A stretch of 64,000 bases of DNA, taken from assembly GCA_016713425.1 (NCBI GenBank), contig JADJPE010000005.1, forward strand, positions 4,996,501-5,060,500, read 5' to 3'. This stretch comes from Deltaproteobacteria bacterium (lineage in GTDB: Bacteria > Myxococcota > Kuafuiibacteriia > Kuafuiibacteriales > Kuafuiibacteriaceae). Below the pieces are notes generated by a model. The model was not told the origin of the DNA. It worked only from the letters and a program-made list of their open reading frames with translations, and did not search any database. Both the position numbers and the translations under genes were made by a program. How positions within the stretch are numbered: the stretch's first letter is position 1; each line of letters starts with the position of its first letter. Positions 55,038 through 64,000 of the stretch are shown here, in pieces.

Positions 55038-56696
55038 ATGGGCTCTCCTCGCATGGGCTCTCCTCGTCATGGGTGGCGTCTCGCCAGAGCGTTGTGCGTC
55101 GTCTCGACGACGTGGGCCGCGTGTCTTCCGGGCGCCACGACGGGCGACGCCGAACCGGACGGTGGGCAAGAGAACGACGGGCTGGTGGCGCCTCACGAGT
55201 CCCGCGAACCCCCCGTCTCCGTGTCCGTCTCTGCCGCAGGCGAGCGGCGTGGACCCAGGGCGCGCCCCGCCGGCGCGGCGGTCTATCTCGGGATACGAGA
55301 CCTCTTGCGACGCGATCCGCGCAGCGAGGAGGAGACGATTCGGCTGAGAAGCCGGATGTCGACGGCCTGCAACGATGACGGTGCGCTCAAGGATTTTGTC
55401 GAGGGCGCGCTCTGGTCGGCTTCCTACTCAACACCGACCGATCGCGGCCCGATCAAGCTCGCGACCGACACGATCGAACAGGTGGCGACGGTCTGTTTGC
55501 GGATCGATCCACCGCGGGCGTTCGAGCTCCTTCGACGTGCCTCCGAGGGTCTCGGGGATTCGTACGAGCTCGAGCTCGTTCGCGCACGATTTCTCGCGGT
55601 CGAAGGGCGTTTGGAGGAGGCCTTGGGCGCCGCCGAGAAGGCGCGTGCACGGGGGTCCATCCACGCGCTGGCGCTCTCGGCCACGATTCGGGCCGAGATC
55701 GCACGCCAAGCGCACCCGGTTCATCGCGCAGGGATGTTGGCCGACGCCATCGAAAGCGTCTCGGCCGAACCTACATCCGCATGGCCCCTCATCGATCTCA
55801 CCGCGGTGCTCTCCACACGCGCACGCCTTCTGGCTGAAGAAGCGGTTTGGTCCGAGGGGCGGATGCAGGAGGAGGCGCTCGATCGCGCCAATGAGGCGCT
55901 CCTGCGCTTGTCGGTCGCTCCGTTTATTGCGGCGATTCGAACGCGGTCGCTCGATTCGCTCTGCTTTAACGAGACATTTCTGAGCCTTGATCGTCGTGGC
56001 GGTGCTCGACCGGCAAAGGATGCCCTCGGCTGCCTCCGGGCAGCCCAAGAAACGCGCAACCTCGGGGCGCGTGTGGTCGCCGGGCTGGCGCTGACAGACG
56101 CGTTCGAGCGCGAGCGCGCGCTTGATCTCGAGGCGGCGCGTCGCCAGCTTTCGGGGTTCGACGAGCGGTCGACGGTCCTGCTCGTGACGCGGGGCGATGA
56201 GTCTGAGATGCTCGAATGGGCGCTGGCGTTGAGCCATTTGCTCAAGGCGGTCCGCGCGAAAACGGAGCGAATCGTTTGGCTGAATCGAACCGATACGCCT
56301 TCGGTGGCGCTTCTCGTCGAGCATATCTTGAAAACGAGCGGCCTGACACGCATCGAGCGCGTGGGTTCGAGCACCGATCCGTTCACGACGAGTTGTCTTG
56401 GCGCGGTGATGGCCGACCGGAAGGTCCCGACCGTATGTCCGATCGAGAAATCGAGCATCCAACGTCTTCGTGCTTTGGGGCGGCCGAGTGTGGCCGTTCT
56501 GGTCGGGAAGGATCTGGATGCGGAGCTGCAAGATCTCGCGGTCTACGAGCACAATCTCTGGTTGCTCTCATTTCGATTGCATCGGGTCGAGGGCGAGAAG
56601 ATCGTGGTGCTCAAGAGCGTCTCGGACGTTTATGCGGTGGCGCCTCCGCCGGTTGCGGTGGAGGCACCGGCCGTGGGTACCAAGGATTCGAAGTGA
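55038..56696 (+). CDS. Predicted lipoprotein with helical-repeat body, unknown function
   Basis: 552 aa from ATG 55038 (the first codons repeat: MGSPRMGSPRHG, from a 15 bp DNA duplication). A short hydrophobic segment ends in a possible lipobox Cys (TTWAACLPG). The body is mostly helical with TPR/Sel1-like helix pairs (ELELVRARFLAVEGRLEEALGAAEKARARG). A later alpha/beta part (TVLLVTRGDESEMLEWALALSHLLKA; SVAVLVGKDLDAELQDLAVY) could be a CHAT- or Rossmann-like domain; I see no catalytic Cys-His pair. It overlaps the GH113-like gene by 4 bp (GTGA), so they are co-translated. Confidence 0.68.
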   Translation: MGSPRMGSPRHGWRLARALCVVSTTWAACLPGATTGDAEPDGGQENDGLVAPHESREPPVSVSVSAAGERRGPRARPAGAAVYLGIRDLLRRDPRSEEETIRLRSRMSTACNDDGALKDFVEGALWSASYSTPTDRGPIKLATDTIEQVATVCLRIDPPRAFELLRRASEGLGDSYELELVRARFLAVEGRLEEALGAAEKARARGSIHALALSATIRAEIARQAHPVHRAGMLADAIESVSAEPTSAWPLIDLTAVLSTRARLLAEEAVWSEGRMQEEALDRANEALLRLSVAPFIAAIRTRSLDSLCFNETFLSLDRRGGARPAKDALGCLRAAQETRNLGARVVAGLALTDAFERERALDLEAARRQLSGFDERSTVLLVTRGDESEMLEWALALSHLLKAVRAKTERIVWLNRTDTPSVALLVEHILKTSGLTRIERVGSSTDPFTTSCLGAVMADRKVPTVCPIEKSSIQRLRALGRPSVAVLVGKDLDAELQDLAVYEHNLWLLSFRLHRVEGEKIVVLKSVSDVYAVAPPPVAVEAPAVGTKDSK

Positions 56697-57796
56697 GGAC
56701 GTGTTCGCGGCTTGGCGCGACGCCCGCTGGCGGTTTGGGGTGCTGCGGGTGGGCCCGATTGGGCGTGGGTTTCGGGGTGGTCAGCGTGGTCTCGATGGGG
56801 ATGCTTGCTCTTGCCGGCGCCGCGCCCGTTCCGGCGCAGCCTCCACCGGAGCGCGGCATCGCCCTCGGGCTCTTTTCCGCCGACCCGCACTTCTCCTATC
56901 GGCCTCTCATCGACGAAATCGCGGCGACCGGGGCTTCGCACGTCAGTGTGGCCTGGGTCTGGTGGCAGGACGATGTCGCCGCGACGTTGATTCGGCCGGT
57001 TGCCGGCGCCAGCGCGACCGACGATCAGGTTCTCGATGCGATGCAATATGCGCGGCGTCGAGGTCTGACCGTGACCGCGTTTCCGATCGTGCGCCTCCTT
57101 CGGCGGGGACCCGAGGAATGGCGGGGTCGGATTCGTCCGGCGTGCGAGGATGACTGGTGGGCGACCTATCAAGCGTTCATTCTTCGCGCCGCGGAGCTTG
57201 CGGCGCATGCGAAGGCCGAGCGGCTTGCGATCGGGAGTGAGCTCCTGTCGAGGGAGAGCATGCGCGAGAGGTGGGTGGAGACCATCGACCGCGTCCGCCT
57301 TCAGGCCCCGGACCTCAGTCTTCTATACAGCGCCAACTGGGACCACTACGACAAGGTTAGCTTTTGGGACCACGTCGACATCGTGGGGTTGACGGCGTAT
57401 TGGGAAGTCGGTGGCGCGAATCTCGACGCCTCAGAGGCCGCTCTCGCCTGGGCCTGGCGGGGACCCAAGGCGCAAATCGTGGCCTTCGGACGACGTTTGG
57501 GGCGGGGCATCGTGTTGACCGAAGTGGGATATCCAAGCCTCGACGGCGGCGCGTGTTGGCCGTGGGATGAGACCCGCCAGGCGCCCGTCGACCTCGAGGA
57601 ACAGCGACGCGCTTATGCCGCTTTCGTTCGAGTGTGGTCAGGGACACCGGAGCTTCAGGGCGTGTACTTCTGGAATTGGTTCGGCTTTGGCGGCAAACTG
57701 GATGGCGGATACACTCCGCGCAACAAGCCTGCTCAGGCGGTGATTGAGCGATGGTTCGAAAACGGGCGCCCGATGAGAGAGAGGATTCGGCCTTGA
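56693..57796 (+). CDS. Glycoside hydrolase, GH113-like
   Basis: 367 aa from GTG 56693, overlapping the previous stop by 4 bp. A signal-like N-terminus (VVSVVSMGMLALAGAAPVPA) precedes a TIM-barrel: IALGLFSADPHFSYRPLIDEIAATGASHVSV, DDWWATYQAFIL, the acid/base Glu in LAIGSELLS, LLYSANWDHYDKV, DIVGLTAYWEV and the nucleophile Glu in VLTEVGYPS, then YFWNWFG. This is the GH113 (beta-mannanase-like) pattern. It is predicted to be exported and to act on an envelope or external polysaccharide. It is followed after 43 bp by the amidohydrolase-like gene. Confidence 0.82.
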   Translation: MRTCSRLGATPAGGLGCCGWARLGVGFGVVSVVSMGMLALAGAAPVPAQPPPERGIALGLFSADPHFSYRPLIDEIAATGASHVSVAWVWWQDDVAATLIRPVAGASATDDQVLDAMQYARRRGLTVTAFPIVRLLRRGPEEWRGRIRPACEDDWWATYQAFILRAAELAAHAKAERLAIGSELLSRESMRERWVETIDRVRLQAPDLSLLYSANWDHYDKVSFWDHVDIVGLTAYWEVGGANLDASEAALAWAWRGPKAQIVAFGRRLGRGIVLTEVGYPSLDGGACWPWDETRQAPVDLEEQRRAYAAFVRVWSGTPELQGVYFWNWFGFGGKLDGGYTPRNKPAQAVIERWFENGRPMRERIRP

Positions 57797-57839
57797 TGTG
57801 CGCGGTGGGCGTGCGGTTGTGGCAGAGGTCTAGGCTTCG

Positions 57840-59153
57840 ATGTCGAAGCGGGTGATTCGAGGCGCGACGGTGATGGCGCTCGATGGACGCCGAACCCTTC
57901 GCCAGACCGATGTCTTGATCGACGGCAACCGCATCGCGGCGGTTGGCGGTGTCGACGCGGGCGATGCGCTCGTAACCCACGCCCGTGGCGTCTTGATTCC
58001 ATCTTTTGTTCAAGCGCACGTGCGCTCCGAGTTCGCTCTGACCGATCGCTACTTCGTCCCTGACGTGAATCCGTGGGTGTTTCAGCGATATCAGCTCGAG
58101 GCCTGGCATCAGGCGCTCGACGAAGACGCGCGCTACGTTCAGGCTCGTGCGGCGTACAGCCGTGGGGTGCACGCAGGTGCCGGCACGTTCGGCGATTTTG
58201 TTGGGCCCGGCATCGAGCCGGCCGTGAGAGCGGCCCAAGAGTTTGGTGTTCGCGTGACGGTGTTCGTGGGTTCCCAGAACGAGATGCCGGAAGCGCTGCT
58301 CGATCGCGTCATGGCGGTTGCGGAGACACGACAATGCGGCGCGCTCGTTTCGGCGGGTCTGTTTGGAGGCCATGCGGAGCGCGTATCCAAGAAGATGTTG
58401 AGGCGGTCTGTGCGCCTGGCCGCGACGAGACGAGTGCCGCTCGCTTTTTACGTTGGTCTCTTCCCGGACGACCGAGGAGGCATTGCTCGGCTTGAGCGCG
58501 AGGGCGCGTTGGGCCCGAGTTGCCTTCTTTGCTATGGCCGCACATCGCTTTTCGCGTCCGAGCGACATCGGAACGTGCTGGCCGAAACGGGGGTGTCGGT
58601 CGTCTTGAGCCCGTCGGCGGACGTCCTTACGCACGCTCCGACTCCGTCCGTCGGAAGATTGTTGGCCGAGGGCATCAATGTGGCCATCGGGAGCGACACC
58701 GGCGCCTCGCGCATAGGCTACGATCCGTTCAAGGAGCTTCGGCTACTCATGCCTCATCTTCGCGCCAGCGTCGAGGCTCCTGCGAGCCGCGCGTTGGAGG
58801 TCGGCGCGGTAGGCGGTGCGCGTGCGTTGAACCTCGATGGGGGCACCATTCAGGTCGGTCGGCGCGCAGATCTGATGTTGCTCGATATCGAGCCGCAGCC
58901 GAACGAGGACCATGAGCATCTCGCGGCACGAATCATCGAGAGCGCAGGCCCCGACACAGTGCGCGCGATGTGGATCGACGGCGAGGTCGTCATCTTGGAT
59001 GGACGTTTTGCAAAAGGGAACCCGCCCACCGAGGCTTCCGAAGCGGCGGTTCGAGCGCGTCTTTGTCACGCGCTCGACGCGCGCATGCAGCGCCTTTCGC
59101 GGATACGACGCGGTGTCTTGAACCTCCGTCTTCGCCGCTCTGCACCGCGTTAG
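57840..59153 (+). CDS. Amidohydrolase-superfamily protein lacking most metal ligands
   Basis: 437 aa with the cytosine-deaminase/TrzA-like layout: an N-terminal beta-sandwich (VIRGATVMALDGRRTLRQTDVLIDG), the TIM-barrel, and a closing region (GGTIQVGRRADLMLLDIE). The usual metal set is largely missing. H-x-H is AHVRSE, the strand-5 His/Glu position reads AFYVGLF, the strand-6 His position reads LLCYGRTS, and only the strand-8 Asp is kept (IGSDTGAS). It therefore looks like a pseudoenzyme or an enzyme with a different mechanism. Same strand and close spacing to the glycosidase gene. Its stop overlaps that of the convergent LysM gene by 3 bp. Confidence 0.82.
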   Translation: MSKRVIRGATVMALDGRRTLRQTDVLIDGNRIAAVGGVDAGDALVTHARGVLIPSFVQAHVRSEFALTDRYFVPDVNPWVFQRYQLEAWHQALDEDARYVQARAAYSRGVHAGAGTFGDFVGPGIEPAVRAAQEFGVRVTVFVGSQNEMPEALLDRVMAVAETRQCGALVSAGLFGGHAERVSKKMLRRSVRLAATRRVPLAFYVGLFPDDRGGIARLEREGALGPSCLLCYGRTSLFASERHRNVLAETGVSVVLSPSADVLTHAPTPSVGRLLAEGINVAIGSDTGASRIGYDPFKELRLLMPHLRASVEAPASRALEVGAVGGARALNLDGGTIQVGRRADLMLLDIEPQPNEDHEHLAARIIESAGPDTVRAMWIDGEVVILDGRFAKGNPPTEASEAAVRARLCHALDARMQRLSRIRRGVLNLRLRRSAPR

Positions 59154-60301
59154 CGCATCGCGACTTCGTGAAAGATGTTCAGGATTTTCGGAGAGGTTCG
59201 ATAGAGATCCAGCTCGTAGTCGGGGTTGATGTGCAGCATCTCCTGAAAGGCCGCTTTCGCGTCGTCAACCTTCCCGAGCGCAACAAGCGAGAAGCCGACG
59301 ACGCGGAAGAGCTCGAGGCGATCCTTCGCGGACGCTGCGGGTCGATTCTTGAGAAGCATCATGCCCTGGTCGTGGGCGCGCTCGTACAGGCCGTCCGCAT
59401 ATAGATCCTCCGTGGATTGGAGCTCGATGTCCGTCACACCGGCCTGTCTGGGATCTGCGCGGACGGCGGTGGGCGCCGTGTTGTTGGCGGAGGCGGTGGC
59501 CGCCAGACGAGGGGCCGTTTGGGGGGGCGTCGCCCGGTCGTGGGCTCGGCGCGCTTCACGCGCCGAGGCACGCGCGCTCTTGGTCGTGTGGGCTCGGCGC
59601 GCAGTTGGGGTGCGAGCTGCCGGCGCGGGCGACGGCGTTTCGGCGGCAAGGATCGGGGGCTTCGGGTCGGGCGCGCCGCCGCGGCGCCGCGCGTTGACCT
59701 GAGCAAGGTCGAAGACCTTCTCATCGAGCGGAATCCGGATCGCCTTGCCGGCGGGCGGTTTGACCGTCGTCAGACGATTGTAGAGCGCGAGGAGCCTCAC
59801 GCGGCGCGCGGACCCGTCGCGGTAGTAGTAGCGCGCGATCGATTCGAGCGATTCGCCACGCCGGACGAGGTGGCGAAGAGAAGGAACAACCTTGAGGCCG
59901 CGGCCGGCCGGGGGAAGCTTGGCGTCGCGACCGGTCAGCCCGTGAAGCAGCGCGAGGTATTCCGCGCGCCCGGGATCGCTCATGTTGCGCCGGGCGAAGT
60001 CTTCCAGGCTTTGTCCCGCTTTCACGCGAACCGTGTGCGAGGTCGGAATCACGATGAGCGTGCCGGGGGGCAGGGGCTCGGGCCGTCGGTTGAAGAGCAG
60101 GAGGATCGTCGCGAGGTTTCGCTGGCCGTAGTAAGTGCGAGCCAAGTCCTCGTACGTCTCGTTGCCTTTGGTGCGGTGGATGACGCCTTGGCTGCTCGGG
60201 CGCGCCTCTGCGATTTCGGTGGTCGATGCCGTGACCAGCACGGCGCTGGCGATCGCGATGGCGATGGCGAGGGCGAGGGCGGTGCGCGCTCGAACGCCCA
60301 T
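59150..60301 (-). CDS. LysM-domain envelope protein with TPR tail
   Basis: 383 aa from ATG 60301 (MGVRAR). The signal peptide contains alternating Ala-Leu/Ala-Ile repeats from a GCGATG/GCGAGG microsatellite. Three LysM-like peptidoglycan-binding motifs follow: GNETYEDLARTYYGQRNLATIL, HTVRVKAGQSLEDFARRN, and HLVRRGESLESIARYYYRDG. A Pro/Ala/Arg-rich disordered stretch (about 205-300) precedes a TPR-like C-terminus (YERAHDQGMMLLKNRP; KVDDAKAAFQEMLHINPDYELD). It is probably peptidoglycan-bound in the periplasm. It lies 34 bp downstream of the kinase gene on the same strand. Confidence 0.85.
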   Translation of the reverse strand: MGVRARTALALAIAIAIASAVLVTASTTEIAEARPSSQGVIHRTKGNETYEDLARTYYGQRNLATILLLFNRRPEPLPPGTLIVIPTSHTVRVKAGQSLEDFARRNMSDPGRAEYLALLHGLTGRDAKLPPAGRGLKVVPSLRHLVRRGESLESIARYYYRDGSARRVRLLALYNRLTTVKPPAGKAIRIPLDEKVFDLAQVNARRRGGAPDPKPPILAAETPSPAPAARTPTARRAHTTKSARASAREARRAHDRATPPQTAPRLAATASANNTAPTAVRADPRQAGVTDIELQSTEDLYADGLYERAHDQGMMLLKNRPAASAKDRLELFRVVGFSLVALGKVDDAKAAFQEMLHINPDYELDLYRTSPKILNIFHEVAMR

Positions 60302-60335
60302 GCCTTCTCGCGGGCATGAACGCCCGCGGAGTGCA

Positions 60336-62303
60336 TTATTGAGGGCTTTCTTCCTCCACATGGTCGTCGTCTCGAGGCAGCAGCGTGACTCGCAGTGTTT
60401 TCCGTTCGCCGGGCGTGATTTCGAGTACCCGATCGACTGAAACGAAATACGGATTCCGCAGACCGATTGTATGCGATCCCGGCGTCAGGGGGATCGGGTC
60501 GGCGAACGGTGTTGTATCAAAAAATACGCCGTCGACGTACACGCGAGCCCACGGCTCGACGTGAAGCGCCAAGAAACCTCCCTGGCTGGCGTGCGTTGAG
60601 GGAAGCGGATCAGAGTCCCGCGCCGGCTGGGCGGGTAATCCTGGGTCGTCGCCTCGGGCCTCCGCTTGGCTGGGCGTGGACTGGGGTCGGGTGTTGGTGG
60701 CGCCCGCCGGGACTGCCGGCCCCAGAGAGGCGTCGCTGAAGGCCGCGCGTGGACGTTCCCGGGGCAAGCGTTCGCCCCAGGGGAGATGGCTCGCGGCGAT
60801 CGTCGCCAGTGCCACCAGCATCGCGGCCAAGCCATAGGCGAGCGTAATGGGGCGCAGCAGATCGCGCGCCGGCGGGACTGGGATGCCCGCGTCGCGCCGG
60901 CGGAGCGCTGGATCCCCGAGCAGGCGGGACGGCAAGACGCTGGAGATCTCGGCGTCGCCGACGAATCCGCGGTTGCGAAGAAAGAGGACCAGGCGGCCGC
61001 GAGGATCGATCGGCACGGTGCGGCTGAGGAACGCGAAGAGATCCCGTCGCAGTGCGTAGGTCGTTGAATAGCGCTCGTTGGCGTCCTTTCGCAGGCAGCG
61101 GTCGACGATTCGAGCGAGATCGGGGGCGATGCCTGGCCGCAGTGTAGACAGTCGCGGGTAGTCTTCGTCGAGGACCTTCACCGTAACCGAACGACCGTCT
61201 TCCTCGGCCCACGGTTTGGTTCCGGCGAGCATCTCGTAGAGGACGATGCCCAGCGCGAAGATGTCAGTTCGGAAGTCGATCCGGTCACCCCGAATCTGTT
61301 CGGGCGCCATATAGGCGGGTGTCCCGACGGAAAGCCCGATCTGGGTGAGTTCGCTCTTGCCGGGATCGCGCGCGATCCCGAAATCCATGATCTTCACCTC
61401 GCCGCTCTTCGAGATGAGGATGTTGGAAGGCTTGATGTCGCGGTGAATGATCCCGCGGTAGTGCGCGTATTCCAGGCCTTCTACGACCTGAGCTGCGATG
61501 ATGACGGCGATTTCCTCGGGGACACCGTCGACCGACGAGAGCACATCGAAGAGGTCGATGCCTTCGACGTATTCCATCACGATGTGCGCGCTCTCGGGAT
61601 CTTGCAGATAGTCGTAGATGTGGACGATGTTCGTGTGCTGAAGCGTCGCGAGGCTCGTCGCTTCCCGCTCGAAGCGCGCCGCGACCTGACGATCATGCAC
61701 GTACTCGGCGCGCAGGGTCTTGATCGCCACGATCCGGTCCAGTGAAGGCTGAATGGCTTTGTAGACCACGGCCATCCCACCCTGTCCGAGCTCGGCGAGA
61801 ACTTGATAGGGGCCGATTCGGCGCGTCGATACGTTTTCGGCGGGTGCGGTGGCGTCCGTCCGCGAAGGGGCGCGTGGCGTCGTACGAGATCCAGGCGTCG
61901 CACGAGATCCAGGAGGGGGCGGCGAAGGCGCGACTGGCGATCGGTTGGGGTTGGGCGGCGCAGCGCTGCGTGACGTGCGTGCGTTGGCCGGCGCGGCGTG
62001 ACGGGCTTCAGCGAGAAGACCCGCAAAAGTGCCTTCCTCCGGCCCTGTGTTCGCCGTCATCGAGGCTCTTCGAGGGCTTCTCGCTGGGGGCAAAACCTCG
62101 CCTGGCCGCCGACCTCCAGCCGACGCGGCCGCCGTGGGACGCTGCGTGGGCAGGGTGGAGTGCGTTTCGTCCGTACGCGGCGATGGGGTCTCTCCGCGTT
62201 CTAATGGCGCCATCAGCGGGCTTGCCTCCACGGTTTCGCTCTCCCGCGCGGCAAAGGGCTCGCCTGGTGCTAGGTGGCCTTCACCCCGGCGCGACGTGTC
62301 ACC
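60336..62303 (-). CDS. Ser/Thr kinase with C-terminal PEGA-like domain
   Basis: 655 aa from ATG 62303 (MGDTSR); a longer start at 62366 is possible. A Pro/Ser/Thr-rich N-terminal region of about 160 residues precedes the kinase domain: LGQGGMAVVYKA, VAIKTLRAEY, IHRDIKPSN, MDFGIARD and YMAPEQIRG. A linker is followed by one membrane segment (LAYGLAAMLVALATIAASHL) and a PEGA-like C-terminal domain (LALHVEPWARVYVDGVFFD; SHTIGLRNPYFVSVDRVLEI). The catalytic loop is the canonical HRDIKPSN, unlike the HRDVSPxN of the two other kinases. It is predicted to sense or bind in the periplasm. It is divergent from relA/spoT. Confidence 0.9.
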   Translation of the reverse strand, partial: GDTSRRGEGHLAPGEPFAARESETVEASPLMAPLERGETPSPRTDETHSTLPTQRPTAAASAGGRRPGEVLPPARSPRRASMTANTGPEEGTFAGLLAEARHAAPANARTSRSAAPPNPNRSPVAPSPPPPGSRATPGSRTTPRAPSRTDATAPAENVSTRRIGPYQVLAELGQGGMAVVYKAIQPSLDRIVAIKTLRAEYVHDRQVAARFEREATSLATLQHTNIVHIYDYLQDPESAHIVMEYVEGIDLFDVLSSVDGVPEEIAVIIAAQVVEGLEYAHYRGIIHRDIKPSNILISKSGEVKIMDFGIARDPGKSELTQIGLSVGTPAYMAPEQIRGDRIDFRTDIFALGIVLYEMLAGTKPWAEEDGRSVTVKVLDEDYPRLSTLRPGIAPDLARIVDRCLRKDANERYSTTYALRRDLFAFLSRTVPIDPRGRLVLFLRNRGFVGDAEISSVLPSRLLGDPALRRRDAGIPVPPARDLLRPITLAYGLAAMLVALATIAASHLPWGERLPRERPRAAFSDASLGPAVPAGATNTRPQSTPSQAEARGDDPGLPAQPARDSDPLPSTHASQGGFLALHVEPWARVYVDGVFFDTTPFADPIPLTPGSHTIGLRNPYFVSVDRVLEITPGERKTLRVTLLPRDDDHVEEESPQ

Positions 62304-62512
62304 CATGCTGAAGAACCTATTCGGTTGAAACCCGGCTCGCAATTGAAAGAATGCATGCCGGCTCAATGGGCCGTGTTTCTGGACGGAAACGGCAGGATGA
62401 CGGGGCCGACCTCAGACGCCCAGAGGATGTTCGATCGCCGGCCTTGGTTTGTTGCGGTTTCTTGTTGAAGATATACCTCGGTGCTACCTTCGACGGTAAC
62501 TCAAGCGACCCG

Positions 62513-64000
62513 ATGCTTCGCCTAAACGACATCCTCGAGCGGGTCCGATCGTACCATCCGAACGCCGACCTCGACCTGATCAAGAAAGCTTACGTCTATT
62601 CGGCGCGAGCGCACGAAGGGCAAGTCAGGAAGTCGGGGGAGCCGTACCTGATTCATCCGCTCGAAGTCAGCGGGATCCTCGCCGAGATGAAGCTCGACGA
62701 GCATGCGGTGGCGGCCGGTATCCTGCACGACACTGTCGAAGACACCGACGCGACGACCGAGGAGATCGAACAGCTCTTCGGAAAGCAGGTCGCTGAGATC
62801 GTCGAAGGCGTCACCAAGCTCTCGACCATTCCTTACACGACTACGCACGAGAAGACGGCCGAGAACTTCCGGCGGATGTTGGTCGCAATGACCAAAGACA
62901 TCCGGGTCATCTTGGTGAAACTCGCCGACCGCCTCCACAACATGCGTACGCTCGACCATATGGCGCCCGACAAGGTGGAGCGCATAGCGCGCGAGACGTT
63001 GGAGATCTATGCGCCCCTCGCCAACCGGCTCGGTATGTTCTGGGTGAAGTCTTCACTCGAAGACTTGGCGCTCGAGCATCTGCACCCGGCGGATTTCAAA
63101 CAGATCTCGGAAAAGCTCGAAGCGACGGCCAAATCGAGGCGCACCTACATCGAGGATGTGAAGGCGACGCTGCTTCGTAAGCTCCAAGAGGGCGAGGTCC
63201 CGGCCGAAGTGAGCGGGCGAGTCAAGCATGTCTACAGCATCTGGCGAAAGATGAAAGCGCAGAGCCTGGACTTCGAGCAGGTCCCGGACATCTTGGCGTT
63301 CCGGGTGATTACCGATGACGTCGGGCATTGCTATCAGGCTCTCGGTCTTTGTCATGCAACATGGCGTCCGGTTCCCGGCCGATTCAAAGACTTCATCGCG
63401 ATGCCGAAGCCGAATGGCTATCAGTCGCTCCATACGACGGTGATCGGACCTGAGGTCCAGCGCGTGGAGATCCAGATTCGCACCCGCGCGATGCATGACA
63501 CCGCGGAGCGCGGCATTGCGGCCCACTGGCGCTACAAAGAAGGTCGCCCCGCCGAGGGGGGCGACATCCAGTTTAGTTGGCTTCGCCAGCTCATGGAGTG
63601 GCAGCGCGATCTCGTTGACCCGACCGAATTCATCGCGACGGTGAAGGTCGATCTGTTCTCTGATGAGGTGTACGTCTTCACGCCCAAAGGGGAGGTGAAG
63701 GCGCTCACTCGAGGCTCGACACCGATCGATTTCGGCTACCTCATTCACTCCGAGATCGGGCACCACTGCGCGGGCGCGCGTGTCAATGGGCGCCTCGTCC
63801 CGCTTCGATATCGGCTCCGCAATGGCGATACGGTCGAGATCATGACCTCGCCCACGCAGCATCCAAGCAAGGATTGGCTGAGCTTCGCCAAAACGGCTCG
63901 GGCCCGGGCTCGAATCAACGGTTACCTCCGCAAAGAACAGCGCGATCGCGCAGTGTCGATGGGACGCGAGATCCTCGAGCGTGAAGCGAAGCGCTACGGA
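62513..64000 (+). CDS. RelA/SpoT-type (p)ppGpp synthetase/hydrolase, 3' end outside window
   Basis: 496 codons are present to the window edge. Order: the HD hydrolase domain (GEPYLIHPLEVSGIL, HDTVEDT, LVKLADRLHNMRTLDHM), the synthetase domain (DILAFRVITDDVGHCYQALG, FKDFIAMPKPNGYQSLHTT) and the TGS domain (VYVFTPKGEVKALTRGSTPIDFGYLIHS; NGDTVEIMTS). The C-terminal helical and ACT regions are cut off. The HD motif looks complete, so a bifunctional Rel is likely. It makes and degrades the alarmone (p)ppGpp in the stringent response. The ATG at 62513 follows a 209 bp divergent region with the kinase gene. Confidence 0.95.
   Translation, partial: MLRLNDILERVRSYHPNADLDLIKKAYVYSARAHEGQVRKSGEPYLIHPLEVSGILAEMKLDEHAVAAGILHDTVEDTDATTEEIEQLFGKQVAEIVEGVTKLSTIPYTTTHEKTAENFRRMLVAMTKDIRVILVKLADRLHNMRTLDHMAPDKVERIARETLEIYAPLANRLGMFWVKSSLEDLALEHLHPADFKQISEKLEATAKSRRTYIEDVKATLLRKLQEGEVPAEVSGRVKHVYSIWRKMKAQSLDFEQVPDILAFRVITDDVGHCYQALGLCHATWRPVPGRFKDFIAMPKPNGYQSLHTTVIGPEVQRVEIQIRTRAMHDTAERGIAAHWRYKEGRPAEGGDIQFSWLRQLMEWQRDLVDPTEFIATVKVDLFSDEVYVFTPKGEVKALTRGSTPIDFGYLIHSEIGHHCAGARVNGRLVPLRYRLRNGDTVEIMTSPTQHPSKDWLSFAKTARARARINGYLRKEQRDRAVSMGREILEREAKRYG

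Noticed and set aside
54370..55038. A 222-codon frame in the 54-55 kb gap as a gene
   Set aside because: No recognised domain, no convincing ribosome-binding site, and an Arg/Gly/Thr-rich composition typical of chance frames at this GC.

Overview
The window looks like chromosomal DNA of a high-GC, gene-dense, Gram-negative predatory or social-type bacterium, most likely a myxobacterium or relative (Myxococcota). That placement is an inference. It rests on three Ser/Thr kinases with the HRDVSPxN or HRDIKPSN catalytic loop (two with C-terminal PEGA domains), AgmX/PglI-like, DUF4388, PilZ, FHA and beta-propeller proteins, and many in-frame microsatellites. No marker rRNA is present.

Layout. 1-9215: the start of a response regulator gene, a Ser/Thr kinase, then core metabolism and translation genes (hisZ, purA, leuS, an RlmN/Cfr-type radical SAM methyltransferase, tRNA-Arg(TCG)). 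9381-12638: a predicted SAM methyltransferase and the first copy of a 2.04 kb IS630-type element (transposase on the minus strand). 12636-20963: lon, a small PEGA-like secreted protein, a Wzz/GumC-type chain-length protein, a class IV aminotransferase, a PilZ protein, rsmG, a HEAT-repeat protein and an RluD-type pseudouridine synthase. 20973-26005: two secreted proteins, an RsbW/STAS/FHA-GAF-PP2C partner-switching operon and a polysaccharide-initiating sugar phosphotransferase. 26002-33343: secreted beta-propeller proteins and an S55 (SpoIVB-type) peptidase. 33458-37647: a lone biotinyl domain, an atypical receiver protein with a membrane tail, and an E1-like plus nitroreductase-like gene pair. 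37809-43343: an O-antigen ligase/TPR protein, ffh and a secreted unknown. 43553-47053: a large PEGA kinase. 47192-49235: the second IS630-type copy, inverted relative to the first. 49233-54018: a four-gene operon (zinc-ribbon/CcmI-like, DUF4388, lipoprotein, adenosine deaminase-like). 55038-64000: a lipoprotein, a GH113-like glycosidase, a metal-ligand-depleted amidohydrolase, a LysM protein, a third kinase and relA/spoT, which runs off the window.

Most notable: the two IS630-type copies each carry a passenger gene for a four-helix-bundle protein (23S rRNA intervening-sequence protein family) and a 190 nt segment bounded by a perfect 32 bp inverted repeat. The transposase is split across a canonical U UUU UUA frameshift heptamer. 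Each copy has one disabling single-base indel, but in different genes: copy 1 has lost the passenger frame and copy 2 the transposase frame. The stop codons of lon and of the adenosine deaminase-like gene lie exactly in the CTAG at an IS end. The simplest reading is that lon and the deaminase gene were once convergent neighbours sharing one CTAG, that the element inserted there, and that recombination between the two inverted copies then flipped the 34.5 kb in between.

Start codons are choices made by eye from in-frame ATG/GTG/TTG and upstream purine-rich sequence. No database search was run.
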